From: Acinetobacter ursingii DSM 16037 = CIP 107286
Lineage (GTDB): Bacteria > Pseudomonadota > Gammaproteobacteria > Pseudomonadales > Moraxellaceae
Direction of reading: 5' to 3'
DNA length: 64,000 bases
NCBI RefSeq assembly: GCF_000368825.1
Contig: NZ_KB849717.1
Coordinates: 1,024,421-1,088,420, forward strand
Shown: positions 39,731-49,283 of the stretch, piece by piece
Layout: every line of letters begins with the position of its first letter
How positions within the stretch are numbered: the stretch's first letter is position 1
Program-made: the position numbers and the translations under genes
The notes under the pieces: model-generated
What the model was told of the DNA's origin: nothing
The model's database searches: none
What the model saw: only the letters and a program-made list of their open reading frames with translations

Positions 39731-40082
39731 GCTCAGGACGGAGCCATAACCATACTGCGACAATCAACATTATGCTATCAGTAAAAACCTTTACCCAAAA
39801 TGGTGCATTGGTAAACAACATTATGATGCCACTGATGAGCATCATAATGCTGGCAATCCATTTCGCTCTACGTGGAACCGTACCATGTTCACGCCAATTA
39901 CGTAAGGTCGAGCCATATTTAGGATGGTTGAGTAACCATGCATCCATCTGCGGCCAGCCTTTTGAAGCAGCCCACGCTGCCAGGATTAAAAAGACCGTTG
40001 TTGGCATACCAGGCAAAATTGCACCAATAATCCCAAGTGTGATAAATATCAGCACAAGGCTTCGCCAAAACAACGTTTTCAT
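39723..40082 (-). CDS. DUF454 family inner membrane protein (YbaN-like)
   Basis: 119 residues with about four hydrophobic segments. The N-terminal LGIIGAILPGMPTTVFLILAAW and SKGWPQMDAWLLNHPKYGSTLRNWREHGTVPRRAKWIA are the characteristic DUF454/YbaN sequence. Function unknown. Its stop codon lies inside the 72-bp repeat. It is divergent from the DUF1853 gene. Confidence 0.9.
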   Translation of the reverse strand: MKTLFWRSLVLIFITLGIIGAILPGMPTTVFLILAAWAASKGWPQMDAWLLNHPKYGSTLRNWREHGTVPRRAKWIASIMMLISGIIMLFTNAPFWVKVFTDSIMLIVAVWLWLRPEHR

Positions 40083-40173
40083 ACCGAATCCTAAAATTGC
40101 TTACGCGCGCCTAGTATAAAAGTTTTATCACGTATTTGCTTATTCCGAGTTTAAATTATTGCATCAGGTGATT

Positions 40174-41028
40174 ATGCCCTCATCTCTTTTCAAATCTGAA
40201 TATTTTGAACCATGGCTACAATTCAAACAACCAAGTGTACGTCAGTTGGCTTTTTGTTTGGCGAGTCCGAATATTATTAAAAGCATTCCAGATGAACTAA
40301 GTATTCATTATCATTTTGATCTACACACTGCGAATTTCTGGCAACAACAATTTAAAACGTATCAACCACGCTTAGATAAACTTGATCAATCCCCTGCCCC
40401 CCTACTAGATTTTTTAAATCAACTAAAAAGTACCCGTTTAGGTTTACGCTTTGAATACCTACTCTGGTTCTGGCTACGAGATGCTGATTATCATCCGTAC
40501 CAGCTTTTAGGTCATAGCATTCAACAAATACAAGGGGCAAGAACTTTAGGCGAACTGGATTTTTTAGTTTTAAACCAGGATACGAACGACATTGAGCATT
40601 GGGAAGTTGCTTTAAAATATTACTTGGGTGAAGCAGATCTTTCCTTAGGGTGTTGGTTTGGACTCAACCGTGACGACACATTATCCAAGAAAATGAATCA
40701 TTTTACTCAACGACAATTTCAATTTGTACAAGTTGAGGAGCATCTTATCCAAAAACGTTATGCTGTGCTCAAAGGACAGCTTTATTTGCCCGAAGCTTCG
40801 TTTGATAACACAGGATCTTTAGATTGGATTCAACCACAGAGACGATTAGGTCAATGGGGAAATCAAACCAAAAAAAGTTATTATCGATTAACACGTCATG
40901 AATGGTTATGTCCCAACCTTAATCAATCCTCAAATGAAGCTATTTGGTGGACCAATGGCCTATATTTTAACCCCAAGTCTGATATCCAAAACTATATGTA
41001 TCGACAACACTTACTGACCTATAAATAG
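40174..41028 (+). CDS. DUF1853 family protein
   Basis: 284 residues from ATG 40174, preceded by AGGTG; a TTG five codons upstream is less likely. Soluble, no signal peptide. The family pattern includes LGLRFEYLLWFWLRD near residue 90, GARTLGELDFLVLN and WEVALKYYLG, which look like a restriction-endonuclease-like core (ELDFLV then EVALKYYL). This suggests a possible PD-(D/E)XK fold, but the activity is not established. It stands before the small lipoprotein gene. Confidence 0.8.
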   Translation: MPSSLFKSEYFEPWLQFKQPSVRQLAFCLASPNIIKSIPDELSIHYHFDLHTANFWQQQFKTYQPRLDKLDQSPAPLLDFLNQLKSTRLGLRFEYLLWFWLRDADYHPYQLLGHSIQQIQGARTLGELDFLVLNQDTNDIEHWEVALKYYLGEADLSLGCWFGLNRDDTLSKKMNHFTQRQFQFVQVEEHLIQKRYAVLKGQLYLPEASFDNTGSLDWIQPQRRLGQWGNQTKKSYYRLTRHEWLCPNLNQSSNEAIWWTNGLYFNPKSDIQNYMYRQHLLTYK

Positions 41029-41159
41029 TTTATTTACAAGAACAATTCTCTTTTGAAACACTTTTTAACACATTTACTATCAAACACTCATGTTTATTTT
41101 TATGATTAGTTTTTAATCTCTTAAGTACATCAGAATTAAATCTAAAGTGGAGATAGATG

Positions 41160-41300
41160 ATGAAAAAAATCTTAGCTGCATCAATCATGGTTGCGTTTGT
41201 TTTAACGGGTTGTAATACATTTAAAGGTATGGGACAAGACGTGTCTAAAGCAGGCGATGCCGTGACCAATACTGCTGAAAAAACACAAAACAAAATGTAA
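41160..41300 (+). CDS. Entericidin-like small lipoprotein
   Basis: 46 residues, MKKILAASIMVAFVLTGCNTF then KGMGQDVSKAGDAVTNTAEK and a short tail. It has a signal peptide with lipobox LTGC, followed by a short amphipathic helix as in EcnA/EcnB entericidins. A GGAG seven bases upstream favours this ATG over the one directly before it (41157). A perfect terminator follows. In E. coli EcnA/B form an antidote-toxin lipoprotein pair; here a single copy is seen, so toxin activity is not implied. Confidence 0.85.
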   Translation: MKKILAASIMVAFVLTGCNTFKGMGQDVSKAGDAVTNTAEKTQNKM

Positions 41301-41325
41301 GCTTAATATCTTACAATTCGTTTTA

Positions 41326-41354
41326 AAAACCTTATCGTTTGATAAGGTTTTTTC
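41326..41354 (+). terminator. Rho-independent terminator of the entericidin-like gene
   Basis: AAAACCTTATC-GTTT-GATAAGGTTTT followed by TTC; 11-bp stem. Confidence 0.9.
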
Positions 41355-41426
41355 ATTTATGCATATTCATAGCTGGCAGTTTCGCCTATTATAACCACCA
41401 GTTTTTCATTGCCAATATTGTTTCCT

Positions 41427-42560
41427 ATGACCTCATCAGCCACCTTAGATCTTAGTTTAGAGCTTTTACGTCAACCTTCTGTTACTCCAATGGATCATAA
41501 TTGTCAAAATATTATGGCCGAGCGTCTGATTCAGGCAGGTTTTCAAATCGAGCATATGCGTTTTGAGGATGTCGATAATTTATGGGCGCGTCGAGGTACA
41601 CAATCTCCCGTTTTTTGTTTTGCAGGGCATACTGACGTTGTACCAACGGGTAGCTTACAGGCTTGGGAAACAGACCCATTTCAACCCGAAATTAGAGATG
41701 GAAAACTATATGGTCGTGGCGCAGCAGATATGAAAACAGCCTTGGCAGCGATGGTTGTCGCCACTGAGCGTTTTGTAAAAAAACATCCAGACCATAAAGG
41801 CTCAATTGCGTATCTCATTACCTCAGATGAAGAAGGTCCATCAATAAATGGCACGGTTAAAGTCATTGAGACGCTTGAAGCGCGTCAAGAGAAAATCACA
41901 TGGTGTCTGGTGGGTGAGCCATCAAGTACAGCACAATTAGGCGATATTATTAAAAATGGACGTCGCGGTTCACTCAACGGTGTTTTGACCGTTCAGGGCA
42001 AGCAAGGTCATGTGGCTTATCCACATCTGGCACGTAATCCAATTCATTTGGCTGCCGCTGCTATTGATGAACTATGTCAAACTATTTGGGATGAAGGTAA
42101 TCAATATTTTCCAGCAACCACCTTTCAAATCTCCAACATTCATTCTGGAACAGGAGCAACTAATGTTGTTCCGGGAACACTAGAAGTAACCTTTAATTTT
42201 AGATACTCAACAGAAGTTACAGCCGAGATTTTAAAACAGCGTGTTATAGATTTACTTAATCGACATGGGCTTGAGTATCATATTGACTGGACTCTTTCAG
42301 GATTACCTTTTTTAACTCCTGTTGGCGAACTCGTCAATGCAGCCAAACATGCGATTCAAAAAGTTACAGGCACTAAAAGTCAATTATCGACAACTGGCGG
42401 CACTTCAGATGGACGCTTTATCGCCCCTACTGGCGCACAAGTTTTAGAATTGGGCGTACTAAATGCATCTATCCATCAAATTAATGAGCATGTGAATGTT
42501 GCCGATCTAGAACCTTTAGCTGAAATCTATGAGGAAATGCTAACGAAGCTTCTTACCTAA
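41427..42560 (+). CDS. dapE: Succinyl-diaminopimelate desuccinylase DapE
   Basis: 377 residues from ATG 41427 (E. coli DapE is 375). This di-zinc M20 peptidase-family enzyme removes succinate from N-succinyl-LL-DAP in lysine and peptidoglycan synthesis. Metal ligands and catalytic residues are seen in [10 protein letters not shown] (His68), [10 protein letters not shown] (Asp101), SDEEGPS (Glu135/136), LVGEPSS and the last His in [11 protein letters not shown]. The [27 protein letters not shown] dimer-domain region is intact. Essential for peptidoglycan. Confidence 0.97.
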   Translation: MTSSATLDLSLELLRQPSVTPMDHNCQNIMAERLIQAGFQIEHMRFEDVDNLWARRGTQSPVFCFAGHTDVVPTGSLQAWETDPFQPEIRDGKLYGRGAADMKTALAAMVVATERFVKKHPDHKGSIAYLITSDEEGPSINGTVKVIETLEARQEKITWCLVGEPSSTAQLGDIIKNGRRGSLNGVLTVQGKQGHVAYPHLARNPIHLAAAAIDELCQTIWDEGNQYFPATTFQISNIHSGTGATNVVPGTLEVTFNFRYSTEVTAEILKQRVIDLLNRHGLEYHIDWTLSGLPFLTPVGELVNAAKHAIQKVTGTKSQLSTTGGTSDGRFIAPTGAQVLELGVLNASIHQINEHVNVADLEPLAEIYEEMLTKLLT

Positions 42561-42577
42561 GCTAAAATTGATCTCAT

Positions 42578-42603
42578 AAATGCACTTTTGAGTGCATTTT
42601 TTA
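42578..42603 (+). terminator. Rho-independent terminator of dapE
   Basis: AAATGCACT-TTTG-AGTGCATTT followed by TTTA. Confidence 0.9.
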
Positions 42604-42617
42604 TATTTAGAATAGCA

Positions 42618-42650
42618 ATAAAAAAGAGCAGCTCTAAAGCTGCTCTTTTG
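42618..42650 (-). terminator. Rho-independent terminator of ompA
   Basis: Minus strand AAAAGAGCAGC-TTTAGA-GCTGCTCTTTT followed by further T residues, 17 bp after the ompA stop. Confidence 0.9.
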
Positions 42651-42666
42651 CAATCAAAAACTCAGA

Positions 42667-43713
42667 TTATTGAGCTTGTTGACCAGGTTGAACTACGACA
42701 GTACGGCTACCAGTAATTGTAGCGAATACACGACGGTTCATCGCACGACCTTCTTTAGTGCTGTTGTCAGCAATCGGTTGATCCCACGCGAAACCTTGTG
42801 TAGATAAACGTGATGCATCGATGTTGTATTCGTTTACAAGAGCTGATTTAACAGAGTTAGCACGAGCCAATGATAAACGTTCGTTCAACTTACGTGGACC
42901 AGTGTTATCTGTGTGACCATCGATACGTGCAGTTGCATTAGGATATTCAACTAACTTCTCAGCAACTTTCGCGATTTCAGGTTTATATTGATCTTTGATG
43001 TTTGATTTATTAGTATCAAAGAACACACGAAGTTCCATGTTAAGATCTTCAGTCAACTCTTGTGGTTGAGGTTGAACTGGAGTTGGCTCAACTGGAGCAA
43101 CTTCTACAACTGGAGCAGCTGGTTTCAAATGACCACCAAGAACTACGTTTAAGCCTGCAAGCGCAGTATAGTTCCAGAATTTTTCGTCAAAGTTATAAGT
43201 ACCACGAGCTTCAGTACGAAGTGACAATGCATCGTTTAAACGCCAGAATGCACCAATACCAGCATTACCTAAAGTACCTTCTTCATCGTTATGATAAGAC
43301 ATATCGTCAAGTTTGTATTTATAGTGACCTGCACCTAATAATACATATGGCTTAATTTTGCTGTCATAATTTTTTGTGATCAAATCAGAAGTTACATAGA
43401 AGTTACCATTGATTTGTTCTTGTTTGTATTCAGAACCACTAACGCCAGTGCCATCCAAATCACCTTTTACTTGATTATATTCAGCTTCAAAACCTAACCA
43501 AGGAGTTAATTCAACACCTAATGCCGCACCGACGAATAAATCGTCTTGTAGTTCTGGACCATTGGTTAATTCACCATCAGAACCACCGTTATTGTGCTGT
43601 GAATCCTGCCAAGTATAACCTAACAATAACGGAGTAACGGTTACGCCAGCATTTGCAGCAGCGAATGGTGCAGCAACAAGCATAGTAGCAAGTGCAATAC
43701 GACTCAATTTCAT
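42667..43713 (-). CDS. ompA: Major outer-membrane protein OmpA (Omp38 type)
   Basis: 348 residues from ATG 43713, which has a strong GGAGG site; the frame stays open 13 codons further upstream without support. A 22-residue signal peptide ends in AAANA. The N-terminal eight-stranded beta-barrel (~23-200) begins [16 protein letters not shown] Pro/Val-rich hinge ([18 protein letters not shown]) leads to the periplasmic OmpA peptidoglycan-binding domain with [10 protein letters not shown] and [16 protein letters not shown]. The protein links outer membrane and cell wall and acts as a slow porin. Confidence 0.96.
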   Translation of the reverse strand: MKLSRIALATMLVAAPFAAANAGVTVTPLLLGYTWQDSQHNNGGSDGELTNGPELQDDLFVGAALGVELTPWLGFEAEYNQVKGDLDGTGVSGSEYKQEQINGNFYVTSDLITKNYDSKIKPYVLLGAGHYKYKLDDMSYHNDEEGTLGNAGIGAFWRLNDALSLRTEARGTYNFDEKFWNYTALAGLNVVLGGHLKPAAPVVEVAPVEPTPVQPQPQELTEDLNMELRVFFDTNKSNIKDQYKPEIAKVAEKLVEYPNATARIDGHTDNTGPRKLNERLSLARANSVKSALVNEYNIDASRLSTQGFAWDQPIADNSTKEGRAMNRRVFATITGSRTVVVQPGQQAQ

Positions 43714-44096
43714 GGATATCCTCCAGAGATAAACAAATTGTTTGTTGTTCAAGCTCAGCCTAAAATTTTTATGGCCCTGAGATAACTTTTTATATACCCC
43801 AGTATTATTTTTAAGCTACTCACGTTGAATCATACAAACACTTAAACTGATTTCCAAGTGCTTGATAACTTTAATCAAGTAAATTATTGACAAAATTACT
43901 TACAATTTCCGTTGTAATTCGGTAACTATTTACTCAATTTATTGTTGTGAATAGCTTATCTTCACGCTTTCTTTATTTTAACAGTATTCAAACGCTTAAG
44001 TAATAAATATTTCAATTCGATCTTTTTTTCAATGTTTTGTACTTAATCTACTGTTAAAAAACAAAAAAAATTACATAAGACGGACGTATTCTTAAC
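43714..44096. other. 383-bp intergenic region with the ompA promoter and leader
   Basis: Divergent spacing between ompA and the FimT-like gene. It holds the ompA ribosome site, a long AT-rich leader and presumably promoters in both directions. I see no small gene or clear operator. Confidence 0.6.
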
Positions 44097-44609
44097 ATGA
44101 AAAATAAAAATTGTGGATTCTCGTTAATTGAAATTAGCGTGGTAATCATTGTAATTGCTGTAATTGCCTCTTTTGCCATACCCTCTTATCATCAATATAT
44201 GGCTGCACAAGAAGCAAAAAAAGTCCCCAAAACACTCACACTTTACATACAAAAAGCCAAACATGAGTCTTTGTTATTTAGACAAAACATTATTTTGTGT
44301 GCCAGCACTAGCTTTAAAGAGTGTAATAACGATTGGAATAATGGTTATATGGTTTTTATCGATAAGAATAAAAATCGAGACTATGACTTAGATGAACCTA
44401 TATTAGCCTTTGAGAACATGCAATTGAGATACGGCACTCTGTCATGGCGGGGGTTTGGTAATAGAAGAATCATTTTTGAAGGAAACTCAGGACTTCCTTT
44501 ATCTTCAAATGGTACTTTTCAGTATTGTTCTGATCAATATCATAATCATCGTAAATTAACATTGAGTCGAATGGGACATCCTCGAGATGAACCTTTAGCA
44601 AATTGTTAA
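44097..44609 (+). CDS. GspH/FimT-family type IV pseudopilin
   Basis: 170 residues. The type III signal MKNKNCG|FSLIE has the cleavage Gly7 and the conserved Glu at +5, followed by a hydrophobic helix (ISVVIIVIAVIASFAIPSYHQY). The GspH/FimT periplasmic domain follows, with WNNGYMVFIDKNKNRDYDLDEP, typical of FimT. It is probably a minor pilin for type IV pili, but no other pilus gene is beside it. A Cys pair (CASTSFKEC) could form a disulfide. The ribosome site is weak. Confidence 0.88.
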   Translation: MKNKNCGFSLIEISVVIIVIAVIASFAIPSYHQYMAAQEAKKVPKTLTLYIQKAKHESLLFRQNIILCASTSFKECNNDWNNGYMVFIDKNKNRDYDLDEPILAFENMQLRYGTLSWRGFGNRRIIFEGNSGLPLSSNGTFQYCSDQYHNHRKLTLSRMGHPRDEPLANC

Positions 44610-44721
44610 GAAAACTGTTCAGTCTAGGTTCTGGTCTTTTAAGTCAATTTTCTAGGTCTGCTTTTTTAATATACTTCTTAGAAGAAAATGTAAGCTTTAA
44701 ATCATTGAGGGAGAAATCATT

Positions 44722-45897
44722 GTGACTGATATCGTAATTGTAAATGGCGCTCGTACCGCAATGGGTGGATTTCAGGGAGATTTATCTCCTTCGACAGCAC
44801 CAGAACTAGGCGCAGTCACCATCCGTGAAGCTGTTCAACGCGCAGGCCTACAGCCTACAGATATTCAAGAAGTCATCATGGGGTGTGTATTACCCGCAGG
44901 TTTGAAGCAAGGCCCTGCACGCCAAGCGATGCGTCAAGCAGGTTTACCTGACTCAACGGGTGCCGTAACGATCAATAAGTTATGTGGCTCTGGTATGAAA
45001 GCAGTAATGCAAGCTACTGATATGATTAAAGCAGGTAGTGCCGAAATCGTAGTGGCGGGCGGTATGGAATCCATGACCAATGCACCTTATATTTTACCTA
45101 AAGCTCGAGCAGGTTATCGTATGGGGCATGGTGAAATTAAAGATCATATGTTTTTTGATGGTCTTGAAGATGCAGAAACTGGTCGCTTAATGGGGTCTTT
45201 TGCTCAGGATATGGCCAATACACGTGGATACACGCGCGAACAAATGGATGAATTTGCTATTCGCTCACTCAAACGTGCCCAAACTGCCATTACTGAAGGT
45301 TATTTTAAAGATGAAATTGTGCCTGTGACGATTTCGTCACGTAAAGGTGACGTTAAGATTGATCAAGATGAACAGCCTTTAAAGGCCAAAATTGACAAAA
45401 TTCCTTCCTTAAAACCCGCATTTGCCAAAGACGGAACCATTACTGCTGCCAATGCAAGTTCAATTTCTGATGGTGCTTCTGCACTTGTGCTTACTTATAG
45501 TGAAATTGCCAAACAGCGTGGTTTACAACCATTAGCTAAAATTGTAGCCACCGCATCAAACTCTCAACATCCATCAGAGTTTACCATTGCTCCTGTAGGC
45601 GCAATCGCCAAAGTTCTTAAAAAAGCAGGTTGGGATGCTCAGGATGTAGATCTCTGGGAAATCAATGAAGCTTTTGCAATGGTCACCATGTGCGCTATTG
45701 ATGATTTCAAACTTGATCCTGAAAAGGTCAATATTCATGGAGGCGCGTGTGCTTTAGGACACCCTGTCGGCTCAACAGGTTCACGGATTATTTTGACGTT
45801 GATTCATGCACTAAAACGTACAGGCGGAAAAAAGGGTGTTGCCGCACTATGTATCGGTGGTGGTGAAGCAACAGCAGTTGCTATTGAGTTACTATAA
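44722..45897 (+). CDS. Acetyl-CoA acetyltransferase (thiolase)
   Basis: 391 residues from a GTG start with a strong GAGGGAG site. Thiolases of this size condense two acetyl-CoA or cleave acetoacetyl-CoA (AtoB/PhaA type). The nucleophile Cys88 is in NKLCGSGMKAV. The NEAFA and GGACALGHPVGSTGSRI motifs supply the other active-site His and Cys. Length and motifs fit a biosynthetic degree-II thiolase. No PHA or fatty-acid cluster is nearby, so the pathway is uncertain. Confidence 0.94.
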   Translation: MTDIVIVNGARTAMGGFQGDLSPSTAPELGAVTIREAVQRAGLQPTDIQEVIMGCVLPAGLKQGPARQAMRQAGLPDSTGAVTINKLCGSGMKAVMQATDMIKAGSAEIVVAGGMESMTNAPYILPKARAGYRMGHGEIKDHMFFDGLEDAETGRLMGSFAQDMANTRGYTREQMDEFAIRSLKRAQTAITEGYFKDEIVPVTISSRKGDVKIDQDEQPLKAKIDKIPSLKPAFAKDGTITAANASSISDGASALVLTYSEIAKQRGLQPLAKIVATASNSQHPSEFTIAPVGAIAKVLKKAGWDAQDVDLWEINEAFAMVTMCAIDDFKLDPEKVNIHGGACALGHPVGSTGSRIILTLIHALKRTGGKKGVAALCIGGGEATAVAIELL

Positions 45898-45922
45898 TCT
45901 ATTGTTATTGTATGATGTCACC

Positions 45923-45946
45923 AATCCCGCTAAGGCGGGATTTTTA
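45923..45946 (+). terminator. Rho-independent terminator of the thiolase gene
   Basis: AATCCCGC-TAAG-GCGGGATT followed by TTT. Confidence 0.9.
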
Positions 45947-46035
45947 TAAATATACAAAATAAGACTGTTTTTTATTCAGTTTTAAAATTATAGTCACTCA
46001 AGTCACAATAAATAAAAATAACAGGGTTAAATCTT

Positions 46036-46482
46036 ATGCAGTTCAATCATTATCTTAATTTCAACGGTAAAGCCGAAGCAGCATTTACCTTCTACCAATC
46101 GATTTTCGGTGGAGAGTTTTCAGTATTGACTCGATATGATGACCTTCCACCTCAGGAAGGAATTGTATTGTCAGATTCACAGAAAAGTCTAATATTGCAT
46201 GTTTCGCTGCCTATCAACGAATTTACAGTACTCATGGGCTCTGATGTCAATGAGCAATTTTGTAGTCCAGCAAATGCCATCTTAAATAAAGGCAATAATC
46301 ACTACATTTCCATTAATCTCGAAAATAATGATAACGAAGCCCGCCGCCTATTCAATCTACTTTCCATAGGTGGAGTTATTGAAATGCCGTTACAAAAAAC
46401 CTTTTGGGGCGTACTGTATGGCGCTTTTAGCGACCAATTTGGAATTAAATGGATGGTTAACTGCCAGCTTCTGGATGAATGA
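46036..46482 (+). CDS. VOC-family protein (PhnB/YjdN-like)
   Basis: 148 residues. The start MQFNHYLNFNGKAEAAFTFYQSIFGGEF and the ending FWGVLYGAFSDQFGIKWMVN are characteristic of the YjdN/PhnB branch of the vicinal oxygen chelate superfamily, which resembles glyoxalase and bleomycin-resistance proteins. Function not known; these proteins are often misannotated as 3-demethylubiquinone methyltransferases. A ribosome site AGGG lies upstream. Confidence 0.85.
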   Translation: MQFNHYLNFNGKAEAAFTFYQSIFGGEFSVLTRYDDLPPQEGIVLSDSQKSLILHVSLPINEFTVLMGSDVNEQFCSPANAILNKGNNHYISINLENNDNEARRLFNLLSIGGVIEMPLQKTFWGVLYGAFSDQFGIKWMVNCQLLDE

Positions 46483-47019
46483 AATCATATGCGTCTCACC
46501 TGACCTAAAGCGCAAGTTATAAAAGTTCCTTTTAAAATAAAGATTAGAGCTTTGTTATGAATATATTTTAGATAAAAATAAAAAATCAACATAAATCTTA
46601 AAAAATACTTAATAAAACCATCAAAAACCAATTCTTCATTGATAAATCTGGATGAACAAATCCGATTTCGATCAAATCACTCATAATCATCAAAATAAAT
46701 CTTTGACTGTAGCGTCTAGTTATTTGTTAATTAGAGACAATTAAACATTTAAGACAAATAAATTAATTTATTGAATTATATCATTATTATTTTTAAGCTC
46801 TTTTTTAAAACTCAATAAAATTCTGTATCAAATTATTGCTAAAACAGTTTTTTTACTGACTATGCAACATAGAGCATTTACTATTATTTTAATTGTGTTA
46901 TTTTTGTTGCATGGAGTGAAGATTAATTCCCTGTATGGAACTTACTTCTCCAAAAATTAGAACTGTAATTGCTTGGAAATAAGCAATAAATTACTTTTGT
47001 TGTTCAAGGAAAGATTAGA
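46483..47019. other. 537-bp AT-rich intergenic region upstream of the FadL-like gene
   Basis: No convincing gene. It is extremely AT-rich and includes AAGGAAAG, the ribosome site of the FadL gene, at its right end. A 32-codon frame at 46862-46960 (MQHRAFTIILIVLFLLHGVK...) could encode a tiny hydrophobic peptide, but it has no ribosome site. TATGCAAC (46861) and GTTGCATG (46906) form a distant inverted repeat. A long leader or regulated promoter for fadL is possible. Confidence 0.5.
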
Positions 47020-48306
47020 ATGAAATTAAAACATTTAACCACAGCCATTATCATGGCATCGCTGCCTGCAACAGGGGTTTTTGCAGCAGCTTTGGATCGT
47101 TCAGGTCAATCCATATCGGCATTTCTACAACCTGGTAACTATTTTGAAGCTGGTATCTCAATTCTAGATCCTGATGTTTCTGGCAAAACCAAAGACAATT
47201 ATCCTAATGCAGCACTGCCATTACTCTCAAACACGAGTACTGGTGAAATGGCAGATGACTATCAATTTTATAATGCAGCATTAAAATTACAGCTTCATCC
47301 AAACTTTTCTTTTGGCTTACTTTATGATCAGCCATTTGGAGCTAAAGCCACTTATTCAACTACAACCGCAGCACTACCTACGGTACTGCCTGGAGCCGCG
47401 GCTGCTTTAGCTGGTCATGGAGCATTCCATAATGGTAGCGAAGGGACTGAAGTTGATGTAACTACTCAAAATTTGTCGTTTATTCTAGGTTTTCAACCTA
47501 CTGTAAACTGGAATATTTATGGTGGTGCTGCCTATCAAACCGTTAAAGGTAGCGTCCAATTACGAGGTACAGCTTATGGTGGAAATGCAACATTTGGTGG
47601 TTACAATGCCAACATTAAAGAAACGGGTGATGTGGGCTGGCTAGCAGGTGTTGCATTCCAGCTGCCTGAGATTGCGTTAAAAACGTCTTTGACTTATCGT
47701 TCTGAAATCGAACACTCAGTCAATGCCAGAGAGACTTTCAATTCTGCGGGAAGCTTTGGTGCATTAAACTTCTTAACACCAAATAAAACCGACATTACCA
47801 CACCTCAATCAGCAAACTTAGACTTCCAGACAGGAATCATGGCTGACACGGTTGCTTTTGCAAATGTGCGCTGGGTGAACTGGAAAGATTTTTCAATCCC
47901 TCCAGATAAATTTGGTAAAGCAAGCCTGATTGCTGGTCAAAGTCCGACAGTTAATAAACCAAATGGTTTTGATCTGGTCGCTTATACAGATGATCAATGG
48001 TCTGCAAATGTAGGGGTTGGCCGTAAACTAACAGAGCAATGGGCGGGCAATATTTCAGTAGGCTGGGACTCTGGCGCAGGTAATCCAGTGACAACACTTG
48101 GCCCAACAGAAGGTTATTGGAATGTTGGTCTAGGAGCGCAATTTAGTCCAGCGCCAAACTATTTTATTGCAGGTGGTGTAAAATATTTTTGGTTGGGTGA
48201 TGCCAAAGCACAATCTGGAGCACAATTTGGTACTTCTGAGTATGTCGCTGATTTTACCGATAATCATGCCATCGCTTATGGTTTAAAAATTGGTTACCGC
48301 TTCTAA
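47020..48306 (+). CDS. FadL/OmpP1-family outer-membrane transporter
   Basis: 428 residues. A signal peptide of about 22 residues (MKLKHLTTAIIMASLPATGVFA) precedes a 14-stranded barrel of the FadL family. The N-terminal hatch region includes QPGNYFEAGISILDPDVSG. FSFGLLYDQPFGAKATY and the repeats GVGRKLTEQWAGNISVGWDSG and GYWNVGLGAQF occur along the barrel, and the C-terminus ends GLKIGYRF (outer-membrane Phe). FadL proteins import long-chain fatty acids or other hydrophobic compounds. A terminator shared with the rhodanese gene follows. Confidence 0.9.
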   Translation: MKLKHLTTAIIMASLPATGVFAAALDRSGQSISAFLQPGNYFEAGISILDPDVSGKTKDNYPNAALPLLSNTSTGEMADDYQFYNAALKLQLHPNFSFGLLYDQPFGAKATYSTTTAALPTVLPGAAAALAGHGAFHNGSEGTEVDVTTQNLSFILGFQPTVNWNIYGGAAYQTVKGSVQLRGTAYGGNATFGGYNANIKETGDVGWLAGVAFQLPEIALKTSLTYRSEIEHSVNARETFNSAGSFGALNFLTPNKTDITTPQSANLDFQTGIMADTVAFANVRWVNWKDFSIPPDKFGKASLIAGQSPTVNKPNGFDLVAYTDDQWSANVGVGRKLTEQWAGNISVGWDSGAGNPVTTLGPTEGYWNVGLGAQFSPAPNYFIAGGVKYFWLGDAKAQSGAQFGTSEYVADFTDNHAIAYGLKIGYRF

Positions 48307-48325
48307 AACTTGATTTAAAATATAA

Positions 48326-48355
48326 TAAAAAAAGCACCCGAGGGTGCTTTTTTTA
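48326..48355. terminator. Terminator shared by the FadL and rhodanese genes
   Basis: AAAGCACC-CGAG-GGTGCTTT with long A and T runs on both sides, so it works in either direction. The end overlaps the stop codon of the rhodanese gene. Confidence 0.9.
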
Positions 48356-48670
48356 TGAATTGCCCTGCTCTAAAGGTAAACCTGCATCTTTGGCAGCGCG
48401 GGTTCCTCCCATCAGAATGACATATTCGCGTGCAGCATCAAAACCATCAAGTAATTCCGCCGCACGTGGTGCTTTACTACCGCCACCGCATAAAATATAA
48501 ATCGGCTGATCCGCAGCCACCTGAGTCAGACTATCGGACTTTAAATCATTAATAGGTTGATTTATTGCGCCTTTAACATGCCCTTCAGCATATGATTTTG
48601 CGTCACGGACATCCCAGATAATGGCATTTTCTGGGAACTCAAATGTCGTAATTTCTTGTTTACGGATCAT
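48353..48670 (-). CDS. Rhodanese-like domain protein
   Basis: 105 residues from ATG 48670 with an AAGGAG site; a longer frame to 48697 lacks one. A single rhodanese domain with IIWDVRDAKSYAEGHVKGAINQPI and catalytic Cys61 in ILCGGGSKAPRA. It should carry a persulfide or transfer sulfur in the cytoplasm. The active loop is CGGGSKA; the physiological acceptor is unknown (GlpE- and YgaP-like proteins are relatives). It is divergent from the YajQ gene. Confidence 0.88.
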   Translation of the reverse strand: MIRKQEITTFEFPENAIIWDVRDAKSYAEGHVKGAINQPINDLKSDSLTQVAADQPIYILCGGGSKAPRAAELLDGFDAAREYVILMGGTRAAKDAGLPLEQGNS

Positions 48671-48761
48671 TGCGCACTCCTTTGATGTAAACAACACTTG
48701 GCAAATGAAGAAAACATCCCTAGCATCTCAGATATTCTTTCACTTTGCAAAGGTCTAAGCT

Positions 48762-49250
48762 ATGCCTTCTTTCGATATTGTTTCTGAATTAGAGTTATTT
48801 GAAGTTAATCACGCGGTTCAAAATACTCAAAAAGAAATCGCAACACGTTTCGATTTCCGTGGACAAGATGTTTCTATTGAACTGAATGAAAAATCCAAAG
48901 AAATTAAAATCAGTACAGAAAGTGATTTTCAGTGCGAACAAGTCTATAACATGCTGGAAAATCATTTCTATAAACGTAAAATTGATGTTCAAGCACTTGA
49001 TCCGCAAAAAGCCACAGCTTCTGGAAAAAATGTAGTACAAGTAATCAAACTCAAAGATGGACTTGACTCAGATACCGCAAAAAAAATTAATAAAGCCATT
49101 AAAGAAAGTGGTATCAAAGTGCAATCTTCTATACAGGGAGACAAAATTCGCGTGACCGATAAAAAACGTGACACTTTACAACAGGTCATGGCTTTTCTAA
49201 AGGAACAACAGTTTGGTCTTCCCTTGCAGTTTAATAACTTTAAAGATTAA
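48762..49250 (+). CDS. YajQ-family nucleotide-binding protein
   Basis: 162 residues, typical YajQ length. The start MPSFDIVSELELFEVNHAVQNTQKEIATRFDFRG and the C-terminal VTDKKRDTLQQVMAFLKE are hallmark sequences. It has two similar ferredoxin-like domains. A Xanthomonas homologue binds cyclic di-GMP and works with a transcription factor; E. coli YajQ binds other nucleotides. The role here is unknown. The thioesterase-like gene follows 33 bp downstream and is probably co-transcribed. Confidence 0.93.
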   Translation: MPSFDIVSELELFEVNHAVQNTQKEIATRFDFRGQDVSIELNEKSKEIKISTESDFQCEQVYNMLENHFYKRKIDVQALDPQKATASGKNVVQVIKLKDGLDSDTAKKINKAIKESGIKVQSSIQGDKIRVTDKKRDTLQQVMAFLKEQQFGLPLQFNNFKD

Positions 49251-49283
49251 CTTCAGCTCTGTTCTTTTTACACAGGATGCACT

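Noticed and set aside
46862..46960. A 32-codon hydrophobic peptide gene
   Set aside because: No ribosome site and no family; the hydrophobic codons are expected by chance in such AT-rich DNA. Kept only as a note for the intergenic region.
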